From: Paenibacillus lautus NBRC 15380
GTDB taxonomy: Bacteria; Bacillota; Bacilli; Paenibacillales; Paenibacillaceae
Direction: 5' to 3'
Length of the DNA stretch: 64,000 nt
Assembly: GCF_004000945.1 (NCBI RefSeq)
Contig: NZ_BIMF01000005.1
Location: 186,001 to 250,000 of the forward strand
Positions 1-7,746 of this stretch are shown piece by piece. Both the position numbers and the translations under genes were made by a program. Position 1 is the stretch's first letter; every line of letters begins with the position of its first letter. The notes under the pieces were generated by a model. It did not search any database and was not told where the DNA came from. It saw only the letters and a program-made list of their open reading frames with translations.

Positions 1-1
1 C

Positions 2-232
2 GCCATTGCTCTGGGAGCCCTGGCAACCTTGCTGAGCCCAGTGCTCGTTCTGCTTGACTATATCGTAAACGGAACGTTTTATCCGGCCAAATTATTCTTA
101 TCCATCTCTTTGATCGGAATCGGCATCTTCCTCGGATATGCCACACGCTCAGCCATGGTTGGATTGTTATCGTTAACCTCGAGGTACTCAAGATGGAATA
201 CACGCTTGTTGAAAGGTCGTGACGCACAGTGA
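2..232 (+). CDS. C-terminal end of a DUF1700 (HAAS-type) membrane protein, 5' part outside window
   Basis: The reading frame is open from the left edge and ends at TGA 230-232, so only the last ~76 residues are present. They contain two hydrophobic stretches (about residues 1-20 and 30-55) and then a short basic tail rich in Arg and Lys. The stop overlaps the GTG start of the DUF4097 gene by four bases (GTGA), which indicates translational coupling. A DUF1700 protein followed by a DUF4097 protein is a familiar Bacillota arrangement, often downstream of a PadR regulator. The family name rests mostly on that context, because the visible tail is not diagnostic. Confidence 0.55.
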   Translation, partial: AIALGALATLLSPVLVLLDYIVNGTFYPAKLFLSISLIGIGIFLGYATRSAMVGLLSLTSRYSRWNTRLLKGRDAQ

Positions 233-1077
233 ACAGAAAATGGTTGTTCAGTTTAGCAATCGCACTTATATTGGTAGGAATCGTCGGCATGGCTGCGAAC
301 AAGTTTAAATTCGGTGAAGATCTTGTCAGCTATCAGAATCGATGGGATCTGCAGGATGCCGTAAATTTGAAGAAATTAACTATTGCCAGCAATATTAATA
401 TCAGCTTCGCGTTTGAGGACAGCGGCGATTCGAACGGGTATATCGCTTTTGACGGCAAATTAAAACCGGAGCATGTCGATATTCTTAAAAACTTTAATCC
501 ATCGGGCCCTGAGGTGGAATTGGATCTGACTACTCCTTCCACTTTCCAGTTGATGAGTGTGGACTTTCGTTCACCGAAAGGAAAACTGACCATTGGGCTT
601 CCATCAAGCACGCAACTCGACGAACTTGATTTATCAACACTCTCAGACAATATCCAGGTAAGCGGAGCTTCCTCCAAGATGGTTGACATCTCCGTGAAGT
701 CAGGCAACATCAACATGAGCGACATACGAGCCGATCAGTTGAACGTAGAGAATATTTCAGGCAATATTCGCGGCTCCGTCATTCAGGCCTCCACGCAAAT
801 CGTCAATCATTCGGGAAAGGTCGAATTGAAAGATATGGAAGGCCCCTTGGACATCGAGGTCACTTCCGGCAATGTAAACGTAGGATTGCTCGGCGTTTCA
901 TCGGTAAATATCCTGTGCAGATCCGGCAACGTGAAAGTGCAGCCTGACCCTTCATTCCGCGGATTCTATGACCTTAAGTCGCTCACCGGATCCATATCGG
1001 CGCCGGAATCGTTGAAGGAAACAACCGATACCATCCAAGTGGAATCGTACTCCGGAAATATCGACATCGTACAGTAA
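229..1077 (+). CDS. DUF4097-family membrane-anchored putative adhesin
   Basis: The 282-residue protein starts at GTG, overlapping the preceding stop. An N-terminal membrane anchor (about residues 5-23) is followed by a long extracellular region. That region repeats short strands with the pattern S-G-N-I/V (for example KSGNINMSD, ENISGNIRG, VTSGNVNVG, CRSGNVKVQ, SYSGNIDIV), typical of the right-handed beta-helix of DUF4097. The family function is not settled; roles in envelope sensing together with DUF1700 partners have been suggested. It is probably exported to the cell surface and cotranscribed with the upstream gene. Confidence 0.8.
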   Translation: MNRKWLFSLAIALILVGIVGMAANKFKFGEDLVSYQNRWDLQDAVNLKKLTIASNINISFAFEDSGDSNGYIAFDGKLKPEHVDILKNFNPSGPEVELDLTTPSTFQLMSVDFRSPKGKLTIGLPSSTQLDELDLSTLSDNIQVSGASSKMVDISVKSGNINMSDIRADQLNVENISGNIRGSVIQASTQIVNHSGKVELKDMEGPLDIEVTSGNVNVGLLGVSSVNILCRSGNVKVQPDPSFRGFYDLKSLTGSISAPESLKETTDTIQVESYSGNIDIVQ

Positions 1078-1084
1078 GACGTTG

Positions 1085-1127
1085 TTGACAAACAATAAAA
1101 ATGAAATATACTATACTTTATAAAGTA
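1085..1127 (+). promoter_or_regulatory. azoreductase promoter with palindromic operator
   Basis: A -35 TTGACA (1085-1090) and a -10 TATACT (1107-1112) are separated by 16 bp. Immediately downstream is a perfect 14-bp palindrome, TACTTTATAAAGTA (1114-1127), which would cover the transcription start. Its TACT-N6-AGTA form resembles the operators of HxlR/DUF24 redox regulators such as YodB, which controls an azoreductase in Bacillus. The regulator assignment is an inference. Confidence 0.7.
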
Positions 1128-1155
1128 AACCATACAACAAGGAGAGTTTTCATAC

Positions 1156-1782
1156 ATGTCTAATGTACTATTCATCAAAGCAAACAACAGAGCGATCGAA
1201 CAATCGGTAAGCGTCAAAATGTACCATGCATTTTTGGAGTCCTTCAAAGCAAGCCATCCGGAAGACCAAATCACGGAGCTTGACCTTTTTGCAGAGAATC
1301 TTCCTTATTATGATAGCACTGCCATCAACGGTATGTTTAAAGCTGCCCAAGGATTGGAAGCTACCCCGGAAGAGCAGGCGGCTGCTGCGAATGTGAGCAA
1401 ATATCTTGACCAGTTTCTTGCTGCAGACAAAATCGTGCTCGCGTTCCCATTGTGGAACATGACCGTACCTGCCGTTCTTCATACCTATATCGACTACCTG
1501 AACCAAGCAGGCAAAACGTTCAAATATACGCCTCAAGGCGTTGTTGGTCTCGTAACTGGCAAAAAAGTCGTTATCCTGAATGCACGCGGCGGTAACTATT
1601 CCGAGGGACCTATGGCTGCGGCTGAGATGGCCGTTAACTTCGTGATGGGCAATCTTCGTCAATGGGGCGTACAGGATATCGAAACCCTGATCATCGAAGG
1701 CCACAACCAATTCCCTGATGATGCGGAAATGATCGTTCAGAACGGTCTTGAGCTCGTTAAAAAGGCTGCTGCCGGTTTCTAA
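1156..1782 (+). CDS. azoR: FMN-dependent NADH-azoreductase
   Basis: The 208-residue protein has the flavodoxin-like fold of the AzoR/AcpD family, and its length matches. Visible family signatures are the N-terminal beta strand and FMN-phosphate loop (VLFIKANNRAIEQS), the FPLWNMTVPAVLHTYIDYL segment around residues 96-115, and the NARGGNYSEGP loop near residue 140. It should reduce azo compounds and quinones with NADH in the cytosol, probably as part of the quinone/electrophile response. An AAGGAGAG ribosome site sits at the right distance from the ATG. A palindrome over the promoter suggests repression released by electrophiles. It is monocistronic, with a terminator just after the stop. Confidence 0.93.
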   Translation: MSNVLFIKANNRAIEQSVSVKMYHAFLESFKASHPEDQITELDLFAENLPYYDSTAINGMFKAAQGLEATPEEQAAAANVSKYLDQFLAADKIVLAFPLWNMTVPAVLHTYIDYLNQAGKTFKYTPQGVVGLVTGKKVVILNARGGNYSEGPMAAAEMAVNFVMGNLRQWGVQDIETLIIEGHNQFPDDAEMIVQNGLELVKKAAAGF

Positions 1783-1819
1783 TCGAACTTATACGTACTA
1801 ATATCACTGATCGTTATAC

Positions 1820-1865
1820 ACAAAAGCCACCTTCCACTGTCTTAGGCAGTGAAAGGTGGCTTTTG
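1820..1865. terminator. bidirectional intrinsic terminator
   Basis: An 18-bp stem pairs AAAAGCCACCTTCCACTG with CAGTGAAAGGTGGCTTTT across a 7-nt loop, with one mismatch. It has A/T runs on both flanks. It lies between the convergent azoreductase and DUF2087 genes and can serve both. Confidence 0.9.
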
Positions 1866-1877
1866 TGTTCATCCCGT

Positions 1878-2186
1878 TTAAACCTTTTCCCATCGGGTCC
1901 ATAACTCACGCGGGTTACGACTATAGATTTCGTGGTCACGGTTCATATATTGATGAATGATAATTTCCCGCCGGATGGTCGCATAGTCCGCATGATAACG
2001 CTTGATAAACGCATTGATGTCCTTTTCCGGATACTCTTTCCCTGCTTCAAGCTGTTCTACCAGATATTCCAATATGACGAGTTTCTTCTTGTACTGGGCC
2101 GGAATGGAACGCAGCGTTCCGTCTTTCGTTATAAAATTCCGGAGAACGGATGTTTTATAGGCTTCGCTAGCAGTCGTTTCCATCAT
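1878..2186 (-). CDS. DUF2087 domain protein
   Basis: The 102-residue protein carries a DUF2087-like core: an ITKDGTLRSIPAQYKKKL segment, a helix ending in the Y-P-E-K-D-I-N motif, then a Y-H-x-D-x-A-x-I-R-R-E-x-I pattern and an N-P-R-E-L-W tail. The family is sometimes fused to winged-helix regulators; here it stands alone. GGAGGAAG precedes the tandem ATG codons. The molecular function is unknown, though small DNA-binding or regulatory roles are proposed for the family. The upstream region carries an AT-rich palindrome that may be its operator. Confidence 0.8.
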   Translation of the reverse strand: MMETTASEAYKTSVLRNFITKDGTLRSIPAQYKKKLVILEYLVEQLEAGKEYPEKDINAFIKRYHADYATIRREIIIHQYMNRDHEIYSRNPRELWTRWEKV

Positions 2187-2236
2187 TTTTCTTCCTCCAT
2201 TCTAGACATAATTTCGCAAACATCTAATTTAATATT

Positions 2237-2250
2237 CATCTAATTAGATG
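2237..2250. promoter_or_regulatory. 14-bp perfect palindrome, candidate operator
   Basis: CATCTAATTAGATG is a perfect palindrome. The half-site CATCTAATT occurs again at 2221-2229, giving one and a half sites in tandem. It lies between the divergent DUF2087 gene (start 2186) and ypdA (start 2401), closer to the former. It looks like a MarR- or TetR-type operator, but no regulator can be named. Confidence 0.5.
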
Positions 2251-2400
2251 TTAATCGAATTTGAAATGTTTGTCAAACCCTTTCTGCTTTACGTCAAGTC
2301 AGCCGGGCTCCATACCGTCAAATCTGGATTTATCCTTTTATTTGCTGTAGGATTATTATGCTGATCGATAACGTAAGGTTAATACATAAGGAGGTTCACC

Positions 2401-3378
2401 ATGCTCGACGTCTTAATTATCGGCGCAGGCCCATGCGGTCTCTCAGCTGCCATTGAATGCCGCAACCAGGGCCTCAGCTGCGAGATCATCGATAAACACA
2501 ATGTAGTTCATTCCATTTATCTCTATCCGACGCATATGCAGTTTTTCAGTACGGCTGAAATGCTTGAAATCGGAGATGTTCCGTTCGCGATATCGAATGA
2601 TAAACCGTTTCGGCACGAGGCTCTGGCCTATTATCGCAGAGTTGCCAGTCACTTTAATCTGAAAATCTCCCCATACGAAGAAGCGCTCACCATAACCAAG
2701 CAGCCTGACGGCAGCTTCCAGGTAAAAACCCAGCGCCGCGGTGGTGTAGAGTCCATGCGAGAAGCCAAACACGTAGTCATTGCTACGGGTTATTTTGATC
2801 ATCCGAATTATATTGGCATTCCTGGTGAAGACTTGGAGAAAGTAACCCATTATTTCCGGGAAGCCCATCCGTATGCAGGGATGAAAACCGCGATCATCGG
2901 CGGCAGTAATTCCGCTGTGGATGCTGCCATGGAGCTTATCCGTGTCGGAGCCGAGGTTACGATGGTATACCGGGGTGAGGAAGTTTCTCAGAACATCAAA
3001 CCTTGGGTACGTCCTCTGTTCGACAGCATGGTGCAGAAGGGACATATCCAGCTTCACCTGAACTCGCGTGTCGTCCAAATCGCGGAGTCTTCCATTACCG
3101 TTCTGTCGAATCAAGGCCAGGAAACGATTATTGAAAATGATTTTGTACTGGCATTGACCGGATTCCGTCCTGACCGCAAACTGCTCGCCTCCTCCGGCGT
3201 CGAACTGGATGAAGACATGGAGAAGCCCCTCTATCATCCGGAGACGATGGAGACTAACGTTCCGGGACTCTATGTCGCTGGCGTCATTGCATCCGGTCGG
3301 AATGCCAATGAGGTGTTCATTGAAACAGGCAGACTACACGGTCGTTTGATTGCCGAGCATCTGGTCTCGAACGCTTAA
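2401..3378 (+). CDS. bdr: YpdA-family putative bacillithiol disulfide reductase
   Basis: The 325-residue FAD/NADPH enzyme is preceded by an ideal AAGGAGG site. The N-terminal FAD-binding motif G-A-G-P-C-G-L (residues 8-14) contains the Cys (C12) conserved in YpdA/Bdr proteins. A second Rossmann motif, I-G-G-S-N-S-A-V-D (about residues 162-170), binds NADPH. Its length and its lack of a CXXC thioredoxin-reductase motif fit Bdr rather than TrxB. The enzyme would recycle oxidised bacillithiol, the low-molecular-weight thiol of Bacillota, in the cytosol. It appears to be transcribed alone. Confidence 0.9.
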   Translation: MLDVLIIGAGPCGLSAAIECRNQGLSCEIIDKHNVVHSIYLYPTHMQFFSTAEMLEIGDVPFAISNDKPFRHEALAYYRRVASHFNLKISPYEEALTITKQPDGSFQVKTQRRGGVESMREAKHVVIATGYFDHPNYIGIPGEDLEKVTHYFREAHPYAGMKTAIIGGSNSAVDAAMELIRVGAEVTMVYRGEEVSQNIKPWVRPLFDSMVQKGHIQLHLNSRVVQIAESSITVLSNQGQETIIENDFVLALTGFRPDRKLLASSGVELDEDMEKPLYHPETMETNVPGLYVAGVIASGRNANEVFIETGRLHGRLIAEHLVSNA

Positions 3379-3380
3379 CC

Positions 3381-3485
3381 AAAAAGTCTATCGACGTATA
3401 TTCTTAGAAGACAGACTGCGTTTAGATGAGTTTTTCTTGCGATATCAGGAAGGTTTACACTTCGCCGTTTATACTTTCTGATATC
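3381..3485. repeat. ~105-bp intergenic repeat, copy 1
   Basis: This block matches a second copy at 15627-15728 over nearly its whole length. Shared blocks include GTCTATCGACGT, AGAAGACAGAC, GCGATATCAGGAAGGT and CTTTCTG. It can form a hairpin with arms TTCTTG (3434-3439) and CAGGAA (3446-3451). A wider inverted repeat pairs GATATCAGGAAG (3441-3452) with CTTTCTGATATC (3473-3484). It lies between ypdA and the UPF0756 gene and ends next to the latter's ribosome site. Confidence 0.75.
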
Positions 3486-3508
3486 TTAAACATAAGGAGT
3501 GATTCCCC

Positions 3509-3952
3509 ATGGACGTAACTTCACTCATCCTGCTGGCGATGGCGGGACTTGGTATTATCAGCAGCAATTCTGCAGTGACGATTGCGATGCTGGCACTGCT
3601 GCTTATCCGCGTAACCGGCTTTCAGCAAGCATTCCCATGGCTGGAGAAATACGGACTGACTCTAGGCATTATCATTCTCACCATAGGTGTCATGTCACCG
3701 CTGGCCAGCGGCAAAATGAGTCTGCAAACGATCGGCGAATCATTCCTGAACTGGAAATCGCTTTTGGCCATCGCCGTCGGCATGCTTGTCGCTTATCTGG
3801 GCGGTCGTGGTGCCACACTGATGGGAAGCAATCCTACCGTGGTTGCCGGTCTTCTCGTTGGCACGGTGCTTGGGGTCGCCCTGTTCCGCGGCGTACCCGT
3901 CGGGCCGCTCATTGCTGCCGGTCTGCTGTCCCTGCTCATCGGCAAATCGTAA
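3509..3952 (+). CDS. UPF0756 (DUF441) membrane protein
   Basis: The 147-residue protein has four to five hydrophobic helices (roughly residues 4-22, 25-35, 48-68, 80-97 and 110-145) linked by short Gly-rich loops, as in the UPF0756/DUF441 family (YtwI of Bacillus). The length is typical. AAGGAG lies nine bases before the ATG. No biochemical function is known for the family. It stands alone, with a hairpin downstream, and its leader contains the 3' end of the repeat element. Confidence 0.85.
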   Translation: MDVTSLILLAMAGLGIISSNSAVTIAMLALLLIRVTGFQQAFPWLEKYGLTLGIIILTIGVMSPLASGKMSLQTIGESFLNWKSLLAIAVGMLVAYLGGRGATLMGSNPTVVAGLLVGTVLGVALFRGVPVGPLIAAGLLSLLIGKS

Positions 3953-3989
3953 GGAACAGATGCAGCTCTTTTTTATCAATAACATAAAT

Positions 3990-4042
3990 AGAACAATAAC
4001 CTCCCTGCCGGTTCATGAACGTTTGGGGAGGTTTATTTGTTC
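3990..4042 (+). terminator. terminator-like hairpin after UPF0756 gene
   Basis: GAACAATAACCTCCC pairs with GGGGAGGTTTATTTGTTC around a ~20-nt loop and is followed by an AT-rich stretch. It separates the UPF0756 gene from the polyprenyl cluster. Confidence 0.6.
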
Positions 4043-4170
4043 TATATTCAAGCCTTGTATCAGACGGCTCATTACCATATATAGTCTGTTTTATGGTATG
4101 ATAGCTATCGTGTTTTAGCGTTTTTTCCCGTAATCCCTTATGAAATATGATGTATCAGGAGGTAACACAC

Positions 4171-5076
4171 TTGTCTTCAACGAATACCGAATCGGCTGCT
4201 GCTCCCCTTAGGCAGCTTCCCATGCTGCTCTTCAGGCAGCTGCGGCCAAAGCAATGGACCAAAAACCTGCTTATATTTGCAGCCCCCCTCTTCTCATTTG
4301 AAGGGGTAAATCCCGGCGTGCTCTTCGACACCTTGATCGGTTTTTTCCTGTTATCCTTCGTATCCGGCTGCGTCTATATTGTGAACGATTATGCCGATCG
4401 CGAAGCGGATCGCAACCATCCGGTGAAAAAATACCGTCCCATGGCCTCGGGTGCGCTACCGCCTAAGCTGGCTATTATATTCGGGGCTCTGCTGCTGATA
4501 GCCTCGCTGGCCGTATCTTATTTACTCAATCCGCTGTTTACCGTGTTATTGGTGCTCTATTTTGCCATGAACGTAGCTTATTCCTTCAGGCTGAAGCATG
4601 TTGTCATCATTGACATCATGATTATCGCGGCCGGGTTTGTGCTGCGCGCCATCGCAGGCGGACTGGTCATCCACGTCCCGTTCACGCCATGGTTCCTTCT
4701 CTGTACGATGCTGCTATCGCTCTTCCTGGCGATCGGCAAGAGACGGCATGAGCTTCATCTGCTGCAGCATGACAAGGGCTCTCACCGCAAGGTGCTCGAT
4801 CAATATTCGTTCGATCTGCTGGACCAGATGAGCAGCATTGTCACAACAGCAACGATCATCAGTTATTCGCTGTTTACCTTTACCTCCGGCAGAACCGTTC
4901 ACCTCATGTGGACCATACCGTTCGTCATTTACGGAATGTTCCGCTATCTTTATCTGATTCATATCGAGAAAAAAGGCGGGGCTCCGGACCGGGTGCTCCT
5001 GGAGGACACTCACATCCTGGTCACCGTGATTCTCTATGTCATCAGCGTTATCGGAATTTTGGTATACTTTGAATAA
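4171..5076 (+). CDS. UbiA-family decaprenyl-phosphate phosphoribosyltransferase-like protein
   Basis: This ~301-residue polytopic membrane protein carries the two Asp-rich UbiA motifs. The first is N-D-Y-A-D-R-E-A-D-R-N-H-P followed by R-P-M-A-S-G (about residues 72-94); the second is Y-S-F-R-L-K-H with I-D-I about ten residues later (Asp near 148). The NDxxDxxxDRxHP...RPxASG form is characteristic of 5-phosphoribose-diphosphate:polyprenyl-phosphate transferases (Rv3806c type) rather than ubiquinone enzymes. A TTG start at 4171 is chosen because AGGAGG precedes it by eight bases; upstream ATG codons at 4147 and 4150 lack a site. It heads a compact cluster with a phosphatase and two SMR proteins. 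Confidence 0.85.
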   Translation: MSSTNTESAAAPLRQLPMLLFRQLRPKQWTKNLLIFAAPLFSFEGVNPGVLFDTLIGFFLLSFVSGCVYIVNDYADREADRNHPVKKYRPMASGALPPKLAIIFGALLLIASLAVSYLLNPLFTVLLVLYFAMNVAYSFRLKHVVIIDIMIIAAGFVLRAIAGGLVIHVPFTPWFLLCTMLLSLFLAIGKRRHELHLLQHDKGSHRKVLDQYSFDLLDQMSSIVTTATIISYSLFTFTSGRTVHLMWTIPFVIYGMFRYLYLIHIEKKGGAPDRVLLEDTHILVTVILYVISVIGILVYFE

Positions 5077-5105
5077 TACAGAATCGGTAAATTGAGGGAA
5101 ACTAT

Positions 5106-5738
5106 ATGAATCAGAAATTCGCAATCTTTGACATCGACAAAACGGTCATCCATACGGACTCTATGTTTCGATTTTTAAAATATGGCATACGGAAAAAACC
5201 GTCCACGGCACCCATCATTCTGAAAGTCGTGCTGCATTCCGTGCTGTACAAGCTCCGTCTTCTGGACGCTGAAAAGGCAAAGAGCGCTTATTTCCATGCG
5301 ATGCGCCATATGGATGATGCAGACCTGAAACATTTTTATGAAACGGAGTTGAAACCTGCCATCTTCCCGGATGCGATGAAGGAAATGCAGCGAAAAAAAA
5401 GCGAGGGCTACCATGTGCTGCTCGTAACGGCGTCCCCTGACGCTTACATGAGATACTTTGCTGAGCTTCCTTGCGTCGACACGGTGATCGCTACGAAACT
5501 TTCCGTACGGAACGGACGCTTTACGTCGATGATCGAAGGGAACAATTGTAAGGGGGAGGAAAAAGTGAACCGGATTCAGCAGTACTTGAACGAGCGGCAG
5601 CTGACCATTGACTATGCAGCTTCCTGCGCTTACTCCGATTCCTTGTCCGACCTCCCGATGTTCGGGCTCGTCAAACACAAATATTTGATCAATCACAAAT
5701 CCGCTCAGGGATGCGAGGGATTAACATGGAACAGATAA
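5106..5738 (+). CDS. HAD-IB family phosphatase (phosphoserine-phosphatase-like)
   Basis: The 210-residue protein has the four HAD motifs: D-I-D-K-T (residues 9-13, nucleophile and general acid), V-T-A-S (about residue 107), Lys in the C-K-G-E-E-K segment (about 149-154), and Y-S-D-S-L-S-D-L-P (about 176-184). A helical cap lies between motifs I and II, as in subclass IB. Similar HAD domains are often fused to or adjacent to UbiA-type phosphoribosyltransferases. Removal of the 5-phosphate from a polyprenyl-phosphoribose phosphate is the natural inferred role. The stop overlaps the next gene by 13 bases. Confidence 0.82.
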   Translation: MNQKFAIFDIDKTVIHTDSMFRFLKYGIRKKPSTAPIILKVVLHSVLYKLRLLDAEKAKSAYFHAMRHMDDADLKHFYETELKPAIFPDAMKEMQRKKSEGYHVLLVTASPDAYMRYFAELPCVDTVIATKLSVRNGRFTSMIEGNNCKGEEKVNRIQQYLNERQLTIDYAASCAYSDSLSDLPMFGLVKHKYLINHKSAQGCEGLTWNR

Positions 5739-6067
5739 AAGCGCAGAGCGCCCCGCGCCACCTGGGCAAGCTGTTCATGGTCTTATCGGCTTTTTTGACG
5801 GCTACCGGCCAGCTGTTCTGGAAATGGGGCCACGCCAACTTGCTGTACATGGGAATCGGTTTTATCTGCTACGGCCTCGGGGCCATTCTCATGATCAAAT
5901 CATTTTCCCTGGAGAAGCTGTCCGTGGCCTATCCTCTGATGTGCATCAGCTATATTGTGGCTCTGTTTTATGGTGATTTTTTCCTGGATGAACCATTGAC
6001 CCTGCAAAAACTGGCAGCCGTCGCCCTGCTTGGAATCGGGGTGACATTAACTTCCTATGAAAAATGA
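5726..6067 (+). CDS. SMR/EmrE-type membrane protein, first half-transporter (ArnE-like)
   Basis: The ~113-residue protein has four predicted membrane helices of the small multidrug resistance/DMT fold. The first helix contains T-A-T-G-Q-L-F-W-K-W, where the Q and K positions resemble ArnE/ArnF-type lipid-sugar flippases rather than the Glu14 drug pump. The start at ATG 5726 is favoured by GAGGG five bases upstream; an earlier in-frame ATG at 5711 is possible. It lies inside the end of the HAD gene and overlaps the next SMR gene, so the pair is probably translated together. It would flip a lipid-linked sugar across the membrane. Confidence 0.75.
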   Translation: MEQIKAQSAPRHLGKLFMVLSAFLTATGQLFWKWGHANLLYMGIGFICYGLGAILMIKSFSLEKLSVAYPLMCISYIVALFYGDFFLDEPLTLQKLAAVALLGIGVTLTSYEK

Positions 6068-6377
6068 CGGGTTCCTGTACTTGCTCCTGCTCCTGATGAC
6101 TTTGCTTGGCTCGCTGGGCAGCGTATTCTTCAAGGGGTATACCGCAAACAAACAAATCAAGCTGCTGCTGATCGGCTTTCTTAGTTACGGACTAGGAGCA
6201 TTATTAAACATATACCTTCTGGGGGAGCTACCCTACACGCTGGTTATGCCTGCCAATGCACTGACGTTCCTGTGGGCCTTGCTGTTTGCCAAATGGGTAT
6301 TCAAGGAAACCATCGGGATCCGGAAAATCGCCGGCATCGCTTTTATTATATCCGGATTGCTTCTGCTGATCTGGTAA
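6057..6377 (+). CDS. SMR/EmrE-type membrane protein, second half-transporter (ArnF-like)
   Basis: The 106-residue protein has four hydrophobic helices and is paralogous in layout to the preceding SMR protein. It starts 11 bases before that gene's stop. Helix 1 contains a Gly- and Ser-rich segment ending in V-F-F-K, and helix 3 carries L-V-M-P-A-N-A. Overlapping pairs of short SMR genes usually encode heterodimers, as in ArnE/ArnF or EbrA/EbrB. With a prenyl-phosphate glycosyl donor enzyme upstream and a large membrane protein downstream, a flippase role is more likely than drug efflux. Confidence 0.75.
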   Translation: MKNDGFLYLLLLLMTLLGSLGSVFFKGYTANKQIKLLLIGFLSYGLGALLNIYLLGELPYTLVMPANALTFLWALLFAKWVFKETIGIRKIAGIAFIISGLLLLIW

Positions 6378-6438
6378 GCGAATGCAGCTAAAACCTATTC
6401 AGAGTACATATAATGGAAAGATTGGTGGAACGAAAAAC

Positions 6439-7731
6439 ATGACTTTTTTCAGTTATTTATTTCGACATAAAAAAGATAATTACACGGCGATCGGCCTAAG
6501 TATCTGTCTTGCCCTATGGTATGTTTTCATGAACCTTCCGTTCATAGCCTACATCAAGGATCATGCAGCCGAGTTAATGCCGCACAGCCCGTTTTATGGT
6601 GCGCCTTTCACATTGAATCTGTTCAACTTCGATCCTTCGATGGAATATGGACCGGAAAATATCTCAATCATCCATCCGTTCATTAATTTTCTAACCAGTC
6701 CGTTAACGACGATGATCGGGAGCGCGAACCTCCCTTATCTTCTGATTCAATCGGTCTTGAATGCCTTTAGCGCAGCGCTGGTCTATTACATCGTCCGAAG
6801 AAGCGGCGCCGGCTGGCTGTTGTCCTTCGTAACGGCGGCTTTTTTCGGTATCAGCTCTTATACGCTGTTCACGGCGTTCATACCGGATTCCTACGCTTAT
6901 GCGCAGTTTATGATCATTTTATCAGCCGCTTACTTGCACTATTGCCGATTGGAGAATCGGTTTGCCGTCCTGCTGAATGCCTCCCTGGCCCTGATTAATT
7001 TCGGCATCACGTCTACGAATGTTGCAACGTTCGCAGGAGCGCTGCTGATCAGCCAGTTCGATAAAAGACAGAAGGGCACGTTTAAACGGTTTATCATGAT
7101 CATGCTGGTTTTTCTGGGAATGGCGGTGATCGTAACCCTGCTTCAACACTTGCTGTTCTCAGGTAAATCGTGGATCGCTAACGTGTTTTCAAGCGTGCAG
7201 AACGGTGCCCTCAGCTACGTTTCTCCTTTTTCATTCGAGCACCATTCACGAGTCTTCTATATGCTGTTTGTAAGTCCCATCCTGTCGCCTGAGCTTGCCA
7301 TGATCGATCCGGGAATCGCGGCATTTGTGACGAATTTGGCCAAGCCGTATCCGATTCATGTCCATATCGTCGGTATCGGGATGCTTGTCCTTGCGGTTCT
7401 ATCCTTCATGAAGGGTATCCGCTCCCGCGATACCTGGGCATTCAGCATCTATATCCTGTTCGCGATTCTGCTGCACATCATCGTTGGGTTCGGTTTGGCT
7501 ACTTATGCTTACGATCTATACTTGTACGCAGGACATTATCTGTTTGCTCTGTTTGTGCTTGCAGCACTGTTTATTGCCAAAACGAAGAACCACCGGATTC
7601 AACAAGCTCTGACCGGCATCATGGTACTGTTCCTGCTGATCACCTTGGTGAACAATATCGTGTTGCATGGACAGACGCTGGACTATATTCAGATGACCTA
7701 TGACACGGTGTTCAAAAATATCGAGAAATAA
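6439..7731 (+). CDS. polytopic membrane protein, GT-C glycosyltransferase-like
   Basis: The ~430-residue protein has about ten hydrophobic helices. An N-terminal helix is followed by a long loop with acidic residues (F-N-F-D-P-S-M-E-Y), the place where GT-C enzymes keep their catalytic Asp/Glu. A C-terminal helix bundle follows. No family could be named with certainty. ATG 6439 is preferred because GGTGG precedes it; an in-frame ATG at 6382 has no ribosome site. As the last gene of the cluster it is the best candidate for the transferase that uses the flipped polyprenyl-phosphate sugar. It could also be a polymer transporter. Confidence 0.6.
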   Translation: MTFFSYLFRHKKDNYTAIGLSICLALWYVFMNLPFIAYIKDHAAELMPHSPFYGAPFTLNLFNFDPSMEYGPENISIIHPFINFLTSPLTTMIGSANLPYLLIQSVLNAFSAALVYYIVRRSGAGWLLSFVTAAFFGISSYTLFTAFIPDSYAYAQFMIILSAAYLHYCRLENRFAVLLNASLALINFGITSTNVATFAGALLISQFDKRQKGTFKRFIMIMLVFLGMAVIVTLLQHLLFSGKSWIANVFSSVQNGALSYVSPFSFEHHSRVFYMLFVSPILSPELAMIDPGIAAFVTNLAKPYPIHVHIVGIGMLVLAVLSFMKGIRSRDTWAFSIYILFAILLHIIVGFGLATYAYDLYLYAGHYLFALFVLAALFIAKTKNHRIQQALTGIMVLFLLITLVNNIVLHGQTLDYIQMTYDTVFKNIEK

Positions 7732-7746
7732 GCCTTTAAACACATC

